Shown one piece after another: positions 44,034 to 52,783 of a stretch of DNA of 64,000 nt. Position numbers and translations under genes: made by a program. The notes under the pieces are model-generated. The model was not told where the DNA came from. It saw only the letters and a list, made by a program, of their open reading frames with translations, and ran no database searches. Source of the DNA: Nocardioides sp. 503 (lineage in GTDB: Bacteria; Actinomycetota; Actinomycetes; Propionibacteriales; Nocardioidaceae); contig NZ_SPUI01000011.1 in assembly GCF_004522095.1 (NCBI RefSeq), positions 1 to 64,000 of the forward strand. The letters are read 5' to 3'. The first letter of the stretch is position 1. Each line of letters opens with the position of its first letter.

Positions 44034-44986
44034 CGGCCTGCTCCTTCGAGGGCGGCGGTGCTGGCGTGGAACTCCACGCTGTCGGCGGTGAGCGCCATGA
44101 AGGCGTCCTCGAGCGAGGAGCGCACCAGCGTCAGCTCGTGCAGCACGAGCCCCTGCGCGGCCACGGCCTCGCCGATGGCGGGCGCGTCGAGCCCGGTCAC
44201 GCGCAGCTCGGAGCCCCGGCCCGTGCCGGAGGCGACCATCTCGACCTCGGCGTCGCGCGCCTGGAGCAGCCGCCCGACCTCGGTGAGGGCGGGCGCCTTG
44301 ACCCGGACGTACGACGCGGCGTGGTCGCTCATGAACTCCGCCATCGAGCAGTCGGCCAGGATCCGGCCGCGACCGATGACGACCAGGTGGTCGGCCATCA
44401 GCGACATCTCGGACATCAGGTGGCTGGAGATGAAGACCGTGCGGCCCTCGTCGGCGAGCTGCCGGGCGAAGGTGCGCACCCAGCGGATCCCCTCGGGGTC
44501 CAGGCCGTTGACCGGCTCGTCGAGCACGACGACCGGCGGGTCCCCGAGCATCGCCGCGGCGATCCCGAGGCGCTGGCCCATGCCGAGCGAGAACTTACCG
44601 GCCCGCTGGCCGGCGACGCTCTCGAGCCCCACGAGCTCGAGCACCTCGCCGACGCGGGTCGTCGGGATGCCGTTGGACGCCGCCATCCACCTCAGGTGGT
44701 CCCGTGCGGACCTCCCGGGGTGGATGGCGTGCGCGTCGAGGAGGGCGCCGATCTCGCGCAGCGGCGCCCGGGCGGCGGCGTAGCGGTGCCCGTTGACGCT
44801 GACCGTGCCGGACGTCGGCGCGTCGAGGCCCAGGATCATCCGCATCGTCGTGGACTTGCCGGCGCCGTTGGGGCCGAGGAAGCCGGTGACCCGGCCGGGC
44901 TCGACGACGAAGTCGATGCCGTCGACGGCGACCCGGTCGCCGTCCTTGTCGGGGAAGCGCTTGGTCAGCGCGTGGGCGCGGATCAT
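44030..44986 (-). CDS. ABC transporter ATP-binding protein (exporter, CcmA/NatA-like)
   Basis: The protein has 318 residues. Walker A GPNGAGKST is at about 38-46, the signature region FSLGMGQRLGIA at about 133-144, Walker B VVVLDEPVNGLDPEG at about 153-167, and the switch histidine in ISSHLMSEM. The C-terminal 90 residues are the usual NatA-type extension. The ATG at 44986 overlaps the stop of an 11-codon reading frame. Together with the downstream permease it forms a complete exporter for an unknown substrate. Confidence 0.93.
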   Translation of the reverse strand: MIRAHALTKRFPDKDGDRVAVDGIDFVVEPGRVTGFLGPNGAGKSTTMRMILGLDAPTSGTVSVNGHRYAAARAPLREIGALLDAHAIHPGRSARDHLRWMAASNGIPTTRVGEVLELVGLESVAGQRAGKFSLGMGQRLGIAAAMLGDPPVVVLDEPVNGLDPEGIRWVRTFARQLADEGRTVFISSHLMSEMSLMADHLVVIGRGRILADCSMAEFMSDHAASYVRVKAPALTEVGRLLQARDAEVEMVASGTGRGSELRVTGLDAPAIGEAVAAQGLVLHELTLVRSSLEDAFMALTADSVEFHASTAALEGAGR

Positions 44987-45018
44987 CGCAGCGCCCGTCG
45001 GGTGGTGTCGGTGGTCAT
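44983..45018 (-). CDS. Possible 11-residue upstream ORF (leader peptide)
   Basis: From ATG 45018 the frame reads MTTDTTRRALR and stops with TGA overlapping the ATPase start in the ATGA manner. That overlap would allow translational coupling. No ribosome site is visible, so it would have to be leaderless. It could equally be chance in high-GC DNA. Confidence 0.25.
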   Translation of the reverse strand: MTTDTTRRALR

Positions 45019-45192
45019 GGGTCCAGCGTGCTCGCCGGCGCGCGTCGCCACATCAGGGACGACCCCTGGCTCGACCCCGGTCCTGGGGTCGGGGTCGCCG
45101 GGGTCGGCCGACAGGAGAACCGGTCGAGTCCGGCGTCGGGCAGTCCGGCCGAAGCCGCACTGACACCGCCCTACGGCGCTAGGTTGCGAGGC

Positions 45193-45681
45193 ATGCCCCT
45201 CGCCAAGACCCTGCTCGTGCCCGTCGCCGCCGTCGCGCTGCTCGCCTCCGGGGTGGGGGTCGGGTGGAGCGCCGCGGCCGACGACCCCGAGCCGGTCGTG
45301 GTGGTGCGCGAGCTGCTCGCCCAGGACGTCGCCCCGCGCGGCGCCCCGGACCGCACGCTGGGGCTCAACCGCGTGACGGTCATGCCGGGTGCGGAGCTCG
45401 TCAGCCACCACCACCCCGGCACCCAGATCGCCTACGTCGAGTCCGGCGTCCTGACCTACACCGTCGAGACGTCCTCCACCGCGGTGCGCACCGGCCCGTC
45501 GGACAAGCCGCGCGTCGTACGCCGCATCAAGGCCGGCCAGACCGCGCGCCTGCGCCCGGGCCAGTGGATCGTCGAGCAGCCCCCGATGACCCACCACGCC
45601 GCCAACCGCGGCACGACGCCGGTCGTGCTCTACATCTCGACCCTCTTCCGCACCGGCGCCCCCGCCGCCATCCCGGACTGA
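45193..45681 (+). CDS. Exported cupin-domain protein
   Basis: The protein has 162 residues. Residues 1-28 form a signal peptide or single anchor (LLVPVAAVALLASGVGVGWSAAA). The cupin core follows, with SHHHPGTQIAYVESG (about 71-85) as the first metal motif and PPMTHHAANRG (about 133-143) as the second, so a metal site is likely. It is probably extracytoplasmic. The role is unknown; cupins can be isomerases, dioxygenases or storage sensors. It stands alone with a divergent ABC exporter on its left. Confidence 0.82.
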   Translation: MPLAKTLLVPVAAVALLASGVGVGWSAAADDPEPVVVVRELLAQDVAPRGAPDRTLGLNRVTVMPGAELVSHHHPGTQIAYVESGVLTYTVETSSTAVRTGPSDKPRVVRRIKAGQTARLRPGQWIVEQPPMTHHAANRGTTPVVLYISTLFRTGAPAAIPD

Positions 45682-45733
45682 CCGTCCGGAGCCACCCGCC
45701 CCGGCCCGCGCGGGTCCGTGGCAGGCTTGGCCC

Positions 45734-46345
45734 GTGCCAGTGACACGGGGCTTCGGGAGCGGCAGCAGGCGGGGACGGCCGGAGCGGCTGCCCCCCGGTC
45801 AGTACGACACCGGCCGCGACTGGCCGGTCCTCACCGCCGAGGCGCAGCCGCGGCTCGCGCCGGAGGACTGGACGATCACCGTCGACGGCGCGGTGGAGCG
45901 CCCGCAGACGTGGACCTGGCGCGAGGCGCACGCGCTGCCGGGCTCGACGTACTTCGGCGACATCCACTGCGTCACGACCTGGTCGATGCTCGACACGACC
46001 TTCACCGGCGTCAGCGTGGACACGCTGCTCGACCTCGCGGGCCCGCAGCCCGAGGCCGCCTACGTCATGGCGCACTCCTCGACCGGCTACACCACCAACC
46101 TGCCGCTCGCCGACGTCACCGACGGCAAGGCCTGGCTCGTCTGGGAGTACGACGGTCGCCCGCTGGCCGCGGAGCACGGGGGGCCGGTGCGGCTGCTCGT
46201 GCCGCACCTGTACTTCTGGAAGTCCGCCAAATGGGTCGACCGCCTGGAGCTGATGACCCGCGACCGACCGGGGTTCTGGGAGCAGAACGGCTACCACGAC
46301 CGCGGCGACCCGTGGCTGGAGCAGCGCTACCAGGGCGACCCGTGA
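45734..46345 (+). CDS. Sulfite oxidase-like molybdopterin oxidoreductase
   Basis: The protein has 203 residues and contains a sulfite-oxidase-type molybdopterin domain without dimerisation domain. IHCVTTWSMLDTTFTGVSV (about 77-95) holds the molybdenum-ligating cysteine (about C79), and HSSTGYTTNLPLAD (about 116-129) is the conserved substrate block. The KSAKWV stretch near the end is also family-typical. No twin-arginine signal is present, so it is cytosolic. It is coupled by a 4-bp overlap to an FAD/NAD ferredoxin reductase-like gene, which probably supplies or accepts electrons. Confidence 0.88.
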   Translation: MPVTRGFGSGSRRGRPERLPPGQYDTGRDWPVLTAEAQPRLAPEDWTITVDGAVERPQTWTWREAHALPGSTYFGDIHCVTTWSMLDTTFTGVSVDTLLDLAGPQPEAAYVMAHSSTGYTTNLPLADVTDGKAWLVWEYDGRPLAAEHGGPVRLLVPHLYFWKSAKWVDRLELMTRDRPGFWEQNGYHDRGDPWLEQRYQGDP

Positions 46346-47058
46346 CCGCACCGGCGGAGGCGGCCCCCGCGCCCGTCGGCCACTGGACCACCGGCACCGT
46401 CGTCGAGCTGGAGCGGCTGGGCGAGCGCCTGGTGCGGCTGCGCCTCGACGTCGCCGACCGGGTCGACCACCTGCCCGGCCAGCACTACGTGCTGCGGCTG
46501 CGCGCACCCGACGGCTACACCGCCCAGCGTTCCTACTCGGTCGCCTCCTCGCCCGACGACCCGCTGCTGGAGCTGATGGTCGAGTGCCTGCCCGGCGGCG
46601 AGGTCTCGGGCCACCTGCACGACGTCGCCGAGGTGGGCGACGTCTTCGAGCTGCGCGGCCCGATCGGCGGCTGGTTCACGTGGTCCGGCGAGGCGACGGC
46701 GCTCTGCGTGGTGGGCGGCACGGGCGTGGTGCCGGTCGTCGCGATGCTGCGCCACGCACGCGTCCACGGGCTGGCCGACCGGCTGCGCGTGGTGGCCGTC
46801 GGCCGGAGCCTGGCCGAGCTGCCCTACGCCGCCGAGCTCCTCGACGGGGGCGCCTTCGTGGCGCTCACCCGCGAGAACCTCGGCGACCGCGTCGCCGCCC
46901 CGCCCTACCCCGAGGAGATCTCCGCCCTGGCCGAGGGCGTCGAGCGAGCCTACGTGTGCGGGTCGGTCGGCTTCGCGTCGTACGCCACCCGCCTGCTGGG
47001 GGAGATCGGCGTCCGGGCCGACACGATCCGCATCGAGCAGTTCGGCGCTACCGGCTGA
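46342..47058 (+). CDS. FAD-binding ferredoxin reductase-like oxidoreductase
   Basis: The protein has 238 residues. RSYSVASSP (about 54-62) is the FAD-binding motif, GGTGVVPVVAMLRHA (about 124-138) binds the NAD(P) pyrophosphate, and YVCGSVGFA near the C-terminus is typical of ferredoxin-NADP reductase-like modules. No [2Fe-2S] domain is attached. It overlaps the sulfite-oxidase-like gene by 4 bp, so they probably form a two-protein redox pair. The GTG start is at 46342. Confidence 0.88.
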   Translation: MTAPAEAAPAPVGHWTTGTVVELERLGERLVRLRLDVADRVDHLPGQHYVLRLRAPDGYTAQRSYSVASSPDDPLLELMVECLPGGEVSGHLHDVAEVGDVFELRGPIGGWFTWSGEATALCVVGGTGVVPVVAMLRHARVHGLADRLRVVAVGRSLAELPYAAELLDGGAFVALTRENLGDRVAAPPYPEEISALAEGVERAYVCGSVGFASYATRLLGEIGVRADTIRIEQFGATG

Positions 47059-48049
47059 CCTCCGCGCGACCGAGCGCCTCGCGCTGGGAGGCGACGATCG
47101 CGGCCATGGCCGGCTTCGCGCCCCTGCTGAAGTGGGGGAAGCTCAGGAAGCCGTGGGGCATGACGTGGAAGTCCTCCACGCGGGCGTGCACGCCGGCGCC
47201 CACCAGCGCCTCGGCGTAGCGCACCCCGGCGTCGTGCAGGGGGTCGAGCCCCGCGACCACGACGACGGCCGGCGGCAGCCCGGAGAGGTCCTCGGCGTGC
47301 AGGGGCGAGAGCCGCCAGTCGGACGGGTCGTCGGCCTCGGTGAGGTAGAAGCCGCGGAAGATCTCCATGTCGGCGTTGCTGAGGATGATCCCGCGGGTGT
47401 TGCCGAGGTACGACTCGTGCTCGCGCAGTCCCTCGGTGAGGTCGGTCGCGGGGTAGATGAGCGCCTGGTGCAGCACGCGCGGGCCCCCCTCGTCGCGCGC
47501 CATGATCGCGACGACGGCCGCGAGGTTGCCGCCGGCGCTGTCGCCCATCAGGCCGAGCCGCTCGGAGTCGCCGCCGATCTCGTCGGCGTGGCCGGCGGTC
47601 CAGACGAGCGCCTCGTAGCAGTCCTCGACGGCGGCCGGGAAGCGGTGGGTGGGCGCGAGCCGGTAGTCGACGGAGACCACGACGGCGTCGAGGTCGGCCG
47701 CGACGTTCGAGCAGATCCAGTCGCCCTGGCGCGAGCTGCCCAGGGCGAACCCGCCGCCGTGGAAGTTGACGACCACCGGTCGCGGCCCGGCGGGTGCGTC
47801 CGGGGTGTAGATGCGCAGCGGCACCTCGCCGTGGGTCGCCGGGAAGGAGCTGGTCGAGATCGTGACGCCGGCGCGCGGACGACCGACGAGGAGCCCGGCG
47901 ACGAACGCGCCGAGGCCGGCGTCGGGGATCACCGAGGTCTGCGCGCGCTCCAGGGCGCGCTCGTCCATGTGCTCGACGGAGAAGCCCTTGTTGGCCTTCA
48001 GCAGGCGGTCGATCGCGCGCACGCCCGGGGGCAGCTTGAGCTCGGTCAT
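47048..48049 (-). CDS. Alpha/beta hydrolase, hormone-sensitive lipase family
   Basis: The protein has 333 residues. The HGGGFALGS oxyanion motif is at about 98-106 and the nucleophile in GDSAGGN at about 168-174 (S170). The expected acid is in GLDPLHD near 272 and the base in MPHGF near 303. Family members hydrolyse short-chain esters. ATG 48049 (MTELKLPPG) is preferred over the upstream GTG. The 3' end overlaps that of the convergent FAD gene by 11 bp. Confidence 0.92.
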   Translation of the reverse strand: MTELKLPPGVRAIDRLLKANKGFSVEHMDERALERAQTSVIPDAGLGAFVAGLLVGRPRAGVTISTSSFPATHGEVPLRIYTPDAPAGPRPVVVNFHGGGFALGSSRQGDWICSNVAADLDAVVVSVDYRLAPTHRFPAAVEDCYEALVWTAGHADEIGGDSERLGLMGDSAGGNLAAVVAIMARDEGGPRVLHQALIYPATDLTEGLREHESYLGNTRGIILSNADMEIFRGFYLTEADDPSDWRLSPLHAEDLSGLPPAVVVVAGLDPLHDAGVRYAEALVGAGVHARVEDFHVMPHGFLSFPHFSRGAKPAMAAIVASQREALGRAEVSR

Positions 48050-48094
48050 GACACCGATTGTGTCAGCGTCCCGGTGAGCCACCCCTGGGGCGGG

Positions 48095-48583
48095 TCAGTC
48101 GTCGCTCCAACTGGCGTCGGCGTCGGCCTGCTCGAGGTCGGCCTCGAGCTTGGCGACGGCGTCGGGGTCGCCGTGGAAGCGGCGGTAGCTGTAGACGATC
48201 AGCGCCAGTGCGATGAACGCGGACGCGATCTGGGTGACGGCCGTGGCGATGCCGCCCGGCAGCCACCAGCCGTCGCTGAGCGGCCACCAGTCGGGCGCGG
48301 GAGGCTGCCAGATCCACAGGGCGCCGGCGGCGAGGAGCACCAGCACGCCGAAGACCGAGACGACCAGCCGCGGGATGGTCTCGACGCTCTCGGCCGCGCC
48401 CTTGAGCGCGCGGAACTTGATCGGCGCGAGGCGCCGCTCGGCCCATTCGTACTGCTGGGACAGGATCGCCAGCCCGCCGAACACCATGAGCAGACCGGGC
48501 CCGGGGAGGATCAGCGCCGCGATGCCGGCGACGACCAGCAGCCACCCGACCGCCTCGACCCCGACCCGCTTCGCCGCATTCAT
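48095..48583 (-). CDS. PGPGW-type membrane protein (TIGR02611-like)
   Basis: The protein has 162 residues. It has an N-terminal transmembrane segment with ILPGPGLLMVFGGLAIL (about 25-41) and two to three more hydrophobic stretches, ending in an acidic soluble tail. The PGPG motif is typical of small actinobacterial membrane proteins of unknown function. ATG 48583 is chosen as the start of the conserved part. Confidence 0.78.
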   Translation of the reverse strand: MNAAKRVGVEAVGWLLVVAGIAALILPGPGLLMVFGGLAILSQQYEWAERRLAPIKFRALKGAAESVETIPRLVVSVFGVLVLLAAGALWIWQPPAPDWWPLSDGWWLPGGIATAVTQIASAFIALALIVYSYRRFHGDPDAVAKLEADLEQADADASWSDD

Positions 48584-48638
48584 GCCTCGAGCATCCCAGA
48601 CCCGGCCAACCTCCGCCCTGGACCGCCCCGCCGGGCGC

Positions 48639-49148
48639 TCAGCCGCCGTACTGGGCGACGTAGGCGCGGCCCTCGTCGGAGAGGTTGCCGTGCGCCTCGG
48701 CGACACGGGCCCAGCGCACCGACATGCGCAGGAAGCGCAGCGGGTTGTAGACGTCCTCCTCGCGGCTCCACAGCCCGTCGCCGGCGTAGGTCATGATCGT
48801 GAGGTTGGAGGCCTCGTGCACCGAGCCGTCGCCGGGGTCGGGCATCACGTTGCGCACCTCGCAGACCAGCCGCGAGGCCGGCGCGTCGACCACCTGCCAG
48901 GCCAGCGGGAAGCCGGTCATCACCCCGCCCGGGAACGACGTCATCGTCGCCACCGACCACTCCCGGATCGCGTCGCGCCCGCGGAAGGTGCCGAAGGCGT
49001 GCTCGACGTACTCGGCGTCCTCGGTGAAGTTCAAGGCGAAGTCGTCCCAGTCGCCGGTGCGCGCGTGCTCCTGCACGCGGGCGTGCATGGCGGCGTACGC
49101 CTCGGTGATCTCGTCGGCGGTGAAGCTGCCCGTGCGGTCGGTGGTCAC
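48639..49148 (-). CDS. SnoaL-like/NTF2-fold protein
   Basis: The protein has 169 residues. ARTGDWDDFALNFTEDAEYVEHAFGTFRGRDAIREW (two stretches within about 29-64) is the classic opening of SnoaL-type polyketide cyclase/isomerase proteins. The remaining strands complete a cone-shaped barrel. Members bind steroids and polyketides or are ketosteroid isomerase-like; the catalytic acid may be D42 or E44. The start is GTG 49148. The gene is isolated. Confidence 0.8.
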   Translation of the reverse strand: MTTDRTGSFTADEITEAYAAMHARVQEHARTGDWDDFALNFTEDAEYVEHAFGTFRGRDAIREWSVATMTSFPGGVMTGFPLAWQVVDAPASRLVCEVRNVMPDPGDGSVHEASNLTIMTYAGDGLWSREEDVYNPLRFLRMSVRWARVAEAHGNLSDEGRAYVAQYGG

Positions 49149-49180
49149 GCGCTCATCCAACCAAGGAACGAGAACAGGTT

Positions 49181-50218
49181 CTAGTGCTGGTCCGCCGGCT
49201 CCGCGGCCGGCGCCGGCTCCTCGGGCGTGCCGGTCGATCCGTCCCGGGAGGCCGCCAGCGAGGTGAGGGTGGTGACCACGAGGATCGCCAGGATCACGCC
49301 GAGGGAGGCGAGCGTCGGGATCTCCGGCACCGAGTGCCAGGTCAGGTGCGCCCAGTGGAGCGCGAGCTTGACGCCGATGAAGCCCAGGATGGCGGCCAGC
49401 CCGTAGCCCAGGTGCACGAGGCGGGCCAGCGCGCCCTTCAGGACGAAGTAGAGCGCGCGCAGGCCCAGGAGCGCGAACGCGTTGGTGGCGAAGACCAGGT
49501 AGGGGTCACCGGTGATGCCGTAGACGGCCGGCACCGAGTCGATCGCGAAGACCAGGTCGGTCGCCAGGACCGCGACCACGACCAGGGCCAGGGGGGTGAG
49601 GGCGCGGCGGCCGTCGCGCAGCACGGTCATGCGGGCACCGTCGTAGTCGTCGGTGACCGGCATCAACCGGCGGGCCACGCGCACGACCCGCAGCTGCGAG
49701 ACGTCGACCTCGTGGTCCTGACCCCTCAGGGCGTCGCGGAGCAGCTTGACTCCCGTGGCCAGCAGCACCAGGCCGAAGACCAGGAACACCCAGTCGAAGG
49801 CGCTCAGCGCTGCGGCGCCCAGCGCGATGAACGCGCCGCGCATCACGAGCGCGCCGATGATGCCGTAGAGCAGCACCCGCTGCTGCAGCGCGGCCGGTAC
49901 GGCGAACGCCGCGAGCAGCAGCATGAAGACGAACAGGTTGTCCACGCTGAGCGCCTTCTCGACGACGTAGCCGGTGTAGTACTCGACGCCGCGCTGGCTG
50001 CCGTGCTGGGACCAGACGTAGCCACCGAACGCCAGCGGCAGCGCGACGTAGAAGGCCGACCAGGCGAGGGCCTCCCGCATGGAGACCTCGTGGGGCCGGC
50101 GGGTGACGACGAAGTCGACGACGAGCAGGAGCGCCACCGCGGCGATGGTCACGGTCCACAGACCGGGGGTGCCGATGGTGTCCAGCGCCAGCGGCGCGGG
50201 CAGGGTGGTCGAGAGCAT
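49181..50218 (-). CDS. TerC/Alx family membrane protein (probable Mn2+ exporter)
   Basis: The protein has 345 residues and about nine transmembrane segments. The conserved acidic motifs EKALSVDNLFVF (about 85-96) and ATDLVFAIDSVPAVYGIT (about 208-225) are the TerC hallmarks. TerC/Alx proteins export manganese. The gene sits behind a yybP-ykoY manganese riboswitch, which supports this role. ATG 50218 has GAGGAG upstream and that site lies within a switch hairpin. The cytoplasmic C-terminal tail is rich in Pro, Ala and Glu. Confidence 0.93.
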   Translation of the reverse strand: MLSTTLPAPLALDTIGTPGLWTVTIAAVALLLVVDFVVTRRPHEVSMREALAWSAFYVALPLAFGGYVWSQHGSQRGVEYYTGYVVEKALSVDNLFVFMLLLAAFAVPAALQQRVLLYGIIGALVMRGAFIALGAAALSAFDWVFLVFGLVLLATGVKLLRDALRGQDHEVDVSQLRVVRVARRLMPVTDDYDGARMTVLRDGRRALTPLALVVVAVLATDLVFAIDSVPAVYGITGDPYLVFATNAFALLGLRALYFVLKGALARLVHLGYGLAAILGFIGVKLALHWAHLTWHSVPEIPTLASLGVILAILVVTTLTSLAASRDGSTGTPEEPAPAAEPADQH

Positions 50219-50224
50219 GGGTCT

Positions 50225-50247
50225 CCTCAAGTGGTGATCACTTGAGG
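50225..50247 (-). promoter_or_regulatory. Ribosome-site sequestering hairpin of the TerC leader
   Basis: CCTCAAGTG and CACTTGAGG form a 9-bp stem around a 5-base loop. The 3' arm holds most of the GAGGAG ribosome site (50228-50223). The 5' arm contains the CCTC (50247-50244) that closes helix P1 of the aptamer, so the two structures exclude each other. Ligand-bound aptamer should free the ribosome site and turn translation on. Confidence 0.65.
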
Positions 50248-50342
50248 TCTTCCTCACCGGCCGCGTGCGGCCGGCGACCGCCCGAGACGGCTGTGGAGCC
50301 GTCGTACTGACCGGGCGGTGCTGGGCGAGGTACTCCCCTCGC
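50244..50342 (-). promoter_or_regulatory. yybP-ykoY manganese riboswitch aptamer
   Basis: On the minus strand, GAGG (50340-50337) runs into GGGGAGTA (50338-50331), the invariant loop L1 of this riboswitch class. The distal side has GAAGACC (50252-50246), matching the L3 sequence, then the closing CCTC. Between them are two GC-rich hairpins. The downstream gene is TerC, the usual target of this class. Rfam comparison would confirm; the match here is by eye. Confidence 0.75.
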
Positions 50343-50396
50343 GGCCAGGGTACGGGCGCGGCCCAAGTGGCCCGAGGTCGCCGGGACGGGGACGGA

Positions 50397-51146
50397 TCAG
50401 CTCGTGCGGGAGGCGTACGACGTGGCGGCGGCGTAGACGGCGTCCACGTAGGCCTGGGCGTGGTTGTAGGAGAAGATCCCGCCGGCCCAGCCGGTGCCGG
50501 TCGTGAGGTCGCGGCCGTCGTGGCACAGGTAGCGGGCGGTGGCGAGGGCGGCGTCGTCGATGTCGTTGGGGTCCGAGCGGCCGTCGCCGTCGCCGTCGGA
50601 GGCCCAGGTCTCCCAGGTGGAGGGGATGAACTGCAGCTGCCCGACGGCGTGGTCCCACTGCGGGTCGCCGTGCCAGCGGGTGGACTCCGCGGTCGCCCGG
50701 ATGGCGGCGACCTTGCCGACCCCGTCGAGCGCCGGGCCCAGGATGCGCCGCGACGACGTGCCGTCCTCGCGCAGTGTGCGTCCGCCGATCGTCCCGTGCT
50801 GCGACTCGACCCAGCCGATGCCGGCCAGGGTCGTCCAGCCGAGGCCGCAGTCGGGATCGGCCTGCACGGTGGCGCGGGCGTAGGCCAGCACCGCCCGCTC
50901 GGGGATGCCGGCCCGGGCGGCGGTCGCGCTGACCCACGCGGCGTCGATGTTGGGCAGGGTGCTCGCGGGGGCCGCGGCGGCGGTCGCCGGCGCGGCGGCG
51001 GGCACGGCGCCCGGGCCCAGGTCGGCGGTCAGGTCGAGCGGCTCGCGGCCGGCGTAGAGCGACTGCTGGAGCACGAACGCGACCCCGCCGATGCCGGCCA
51101 GCGCCGCCAGGAGGAGCAGGGCGCTGCGCAGGGGGGAGCCGGTCAT
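50397..51146 (-). CDS. Lytic murein transglycosylase, SLT/MltB-like, secreted
   Basis: The protein has 249 residues. A signal anchor is at about 5-28. GIGWVESQHG (109-118) holds the catalytic glutamate E114, and AVGQLQFIPSTWETW (about 176-190) and YNHAQAYVD (about 229-237) are conserved transglycosylase blocks. DGDGDGRSDPNDIDD resembles a calcium-binding loop, as in many actinobacterial members. It cuts peptidoglycan outside the membrane. ATG 51146 fits. Rpf-like function is less likely. Confidence 0.92.
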   Translation of the reverse strand: MTGSPLRSALLLLAALAGIGGVAFVLQQSLYAGREPLDLTADLGPGAVPAAAPATAAAAPASTLPNIDAAWVSATAARAGIPERAVLAYARATVQADPDCGLGWTTLAGIGWVESQHGTIGGRTLREDGTSSRRILGPALDGVGKVAAIRATAESTRWHGDPQWDHAVGQLQFIPSTWETWASDGDGDGRSDPNDIDDAALATARYLCHDGRDLTTGTGWAGGIFSYNHAQAYVDAVYAAATSYASRTS

Positions 51147-51220
51147 GACGCGTCCCAGTATGCGATGCCGGTCCCAGCAGCGCGGCATCGTCGCGGTCGG
51201 CCGGCACTAGGCTCGCGCCC

Positions 51221-52783
51221 ATGGGGGACCGCCGTACCGACGTGCGCCGCCGCAACCCCTTCGGCTCGCGCCTGCTCGGCGCAGCGGACCAGTCGGCCCG
51301 TGCGCTGCGGATCCGGGTGCAGGTCCTGCTGACCGCGCTCCTGGTCACCACCAACGTCGTCGGGGCGGTGCTGGTCTTCGTCATCTCCTACTTCGTCGTG
51401 CCGGCACCGCGCCCCTCCCCCGCCACGGTGCTGTCGCTGGCGATCGCCGTGCCCGTCTACGTCGCCGCCGCGGTCGTGGTGGGCGCCGCGGTCGGCACGG
51501 CCACGACCCTGCGGGCGCTGCGGTGGGCCACGACCGGCACTGCGCCCGACGACGACGACCGTCGTACGGCGCTGCGGGTGCCGCTGCGCCTCACCCTGAT
51601 GCAGGCCGGGATGTGGCTGGTCGCCACCGCGCTGTTCACGCTGCTCGCGGTGGTCCTGCAGCCCAGCCGCGCGCTGAGCACCGGCCTGACGGTGGGCATC
51701 GCCGGACTCGTGTCGTGCGGGGTCGCGCACCTGCTGACGGAGTTCACGCTGCGTCCGCTGGCCGCCCGGGCGCTCGCCGGCGAGTCGGTCAGCCGCCGCC
51801 CGCGCGGCGCCGGGGTGGGTGGGCGGATGGTGCTGTTCTGGTGGCTCGGGACCGGGGCGCCGGTCGTGGGCCTGCTGGTCGCGGCGATCGTGGCGCTGAC
51901 CGACGACGGCACCTCGCTGGTGCGCCTGGCGGTGACCGCGCTGGTGCTGGCGGGAGTCATCCTGGTGTTCGGCTTCCTGCTGACGGTGCTCAACGCACGC
52001 TCGGTCGTCGCGCCCATCCTGTCCGTGCACGACGCGCTCCTCGACGTCGAGCGCGGCGACCTCGACCGGGAGGTCCCGGTCTACGACGGCACCGAGCTCG
52101 GCCTGCTGCAGTCGGGGTTCAACCAGATGGTGAGCGGCCTGCGGGAGCGCGAGCACCTGCGCGACCTGTTCGGGCGCCACGTGGGGCGCGACGTCGCACG
52201 GGCCGCGGCCGACGGCGAGGTCGAGCTGGGTGGCGAGACCCGCGTGGTGTCCGTGGTCTTCGTCGACCTGGTCGGCTCCACGACGTACGCCGAGGCGCAC
52301 TCGGCCACCGAGGTCGTGCAGGTCCTCAACCGCTTCTTCGCCGTCGTGGTCGACGAGGTCGACCGGCACGGCGGGCTGGTCAACAAGTTCATCGGGGACG
52401 CGGTGCTCGCGATCTTCGGGGCGCCGGTCGAGCTGGACGACCACGCCGGCGCGGCGCTGGCCGCCGCCCGCACCATGGCCGCGCGCCTGACCGCGGAGGT
52501 GCCCGAGATCGGCGCCGGCATCGGGGTGGCCACCGGCGAGGTGGTGGCCGGCAACGTCGGCCACCAGGAGCGCTTCGAGTACACCGTCATCGGCGACGCG
52601 GTGAACTCCGCGGCCCGCATCACCGACCTCGCCAAGGACGTCGACGGCCGGCTGCTCGCCGCGTGGCACACGGTGGAGTCGGCCGGCGACGACGCGTCGT
52701 CGGGCTGGCGGCGCCACGCCAGCGTCACGCTGCGCGGGCGCGGCGGGGAGACCGAGCTGGCGGTGCCCTACCAGCGCTCGTGA
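51221..52783 (+). CDS. Class III adenylate cyclase with membrane domain and HAMP
   Basis: The protein has 520 residues. Six transmembrane segments lie at about 35-255, then a HAMP linker (about 245-315), then the cyclase domain (about 340-510). Metal-binding aspartates D349 (VVFVDLVGST) and D393 (KFIGDAV), and the adenine-selecting lysine K389, are present, so adenylate cyclase activity is expected. ATG 51221 is clear. It overlaps the convergent aldo/keto reductase gene by 16 bp. The membrane part probably senses an external signal. Confidence 0.95.
   Translation: MGDRRTDVRRRNPFGSRLLGAADQSARALRIRVQVLLTALLVTTNVVGAVLVFVISYFVVPAPRPSPATVLSLAIAVPVYVAAAVVVGAAVGTATTLRALRWATTGTAPDDDDRRTALRVPLRLTLMQAGMWLVATALFTLLAVVLQPSRALSTGLTVGIAGLVSCGVAHLLTEFTLRPLAARALAGESVSRRPRGAGVGGRMVLFWWLGTGAPVVGLLVAAIVALTDDGTSLVRLAVTALVLAGVILVFGFLLTVLNARSVVAPILSVHDALLDVERGDLDREVPVYDGTELGLLQSGFNQMVSGLREREHLRDLFGRHVGRDVARAAADGEVELGGETRVVSVVFVDLVGSTTYAEAHSATEVVQVLNRFFAVVVDEVDRHGGLVNKFIGDAVLAIFGAPVELDDHAGAALAAARTMAARLTAEVPEIGAGIGVATGEVVAGNVGHQERFEYTVIGDAVNSAARITDLAKDVDGRLLAAWHTVESAGDDASSGWRRHASVTLRGRGGETELAVPYQRS

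Noticed and set aside
45060..45120. GC-rich inverted GACCCCGG/CCGGGGTC upstream of the cupin gene as an operator
   Set aside because: The 8-bp G/C-only arms lie in a stretch of repeated GGGGTC words and are expected by chance at this composition.
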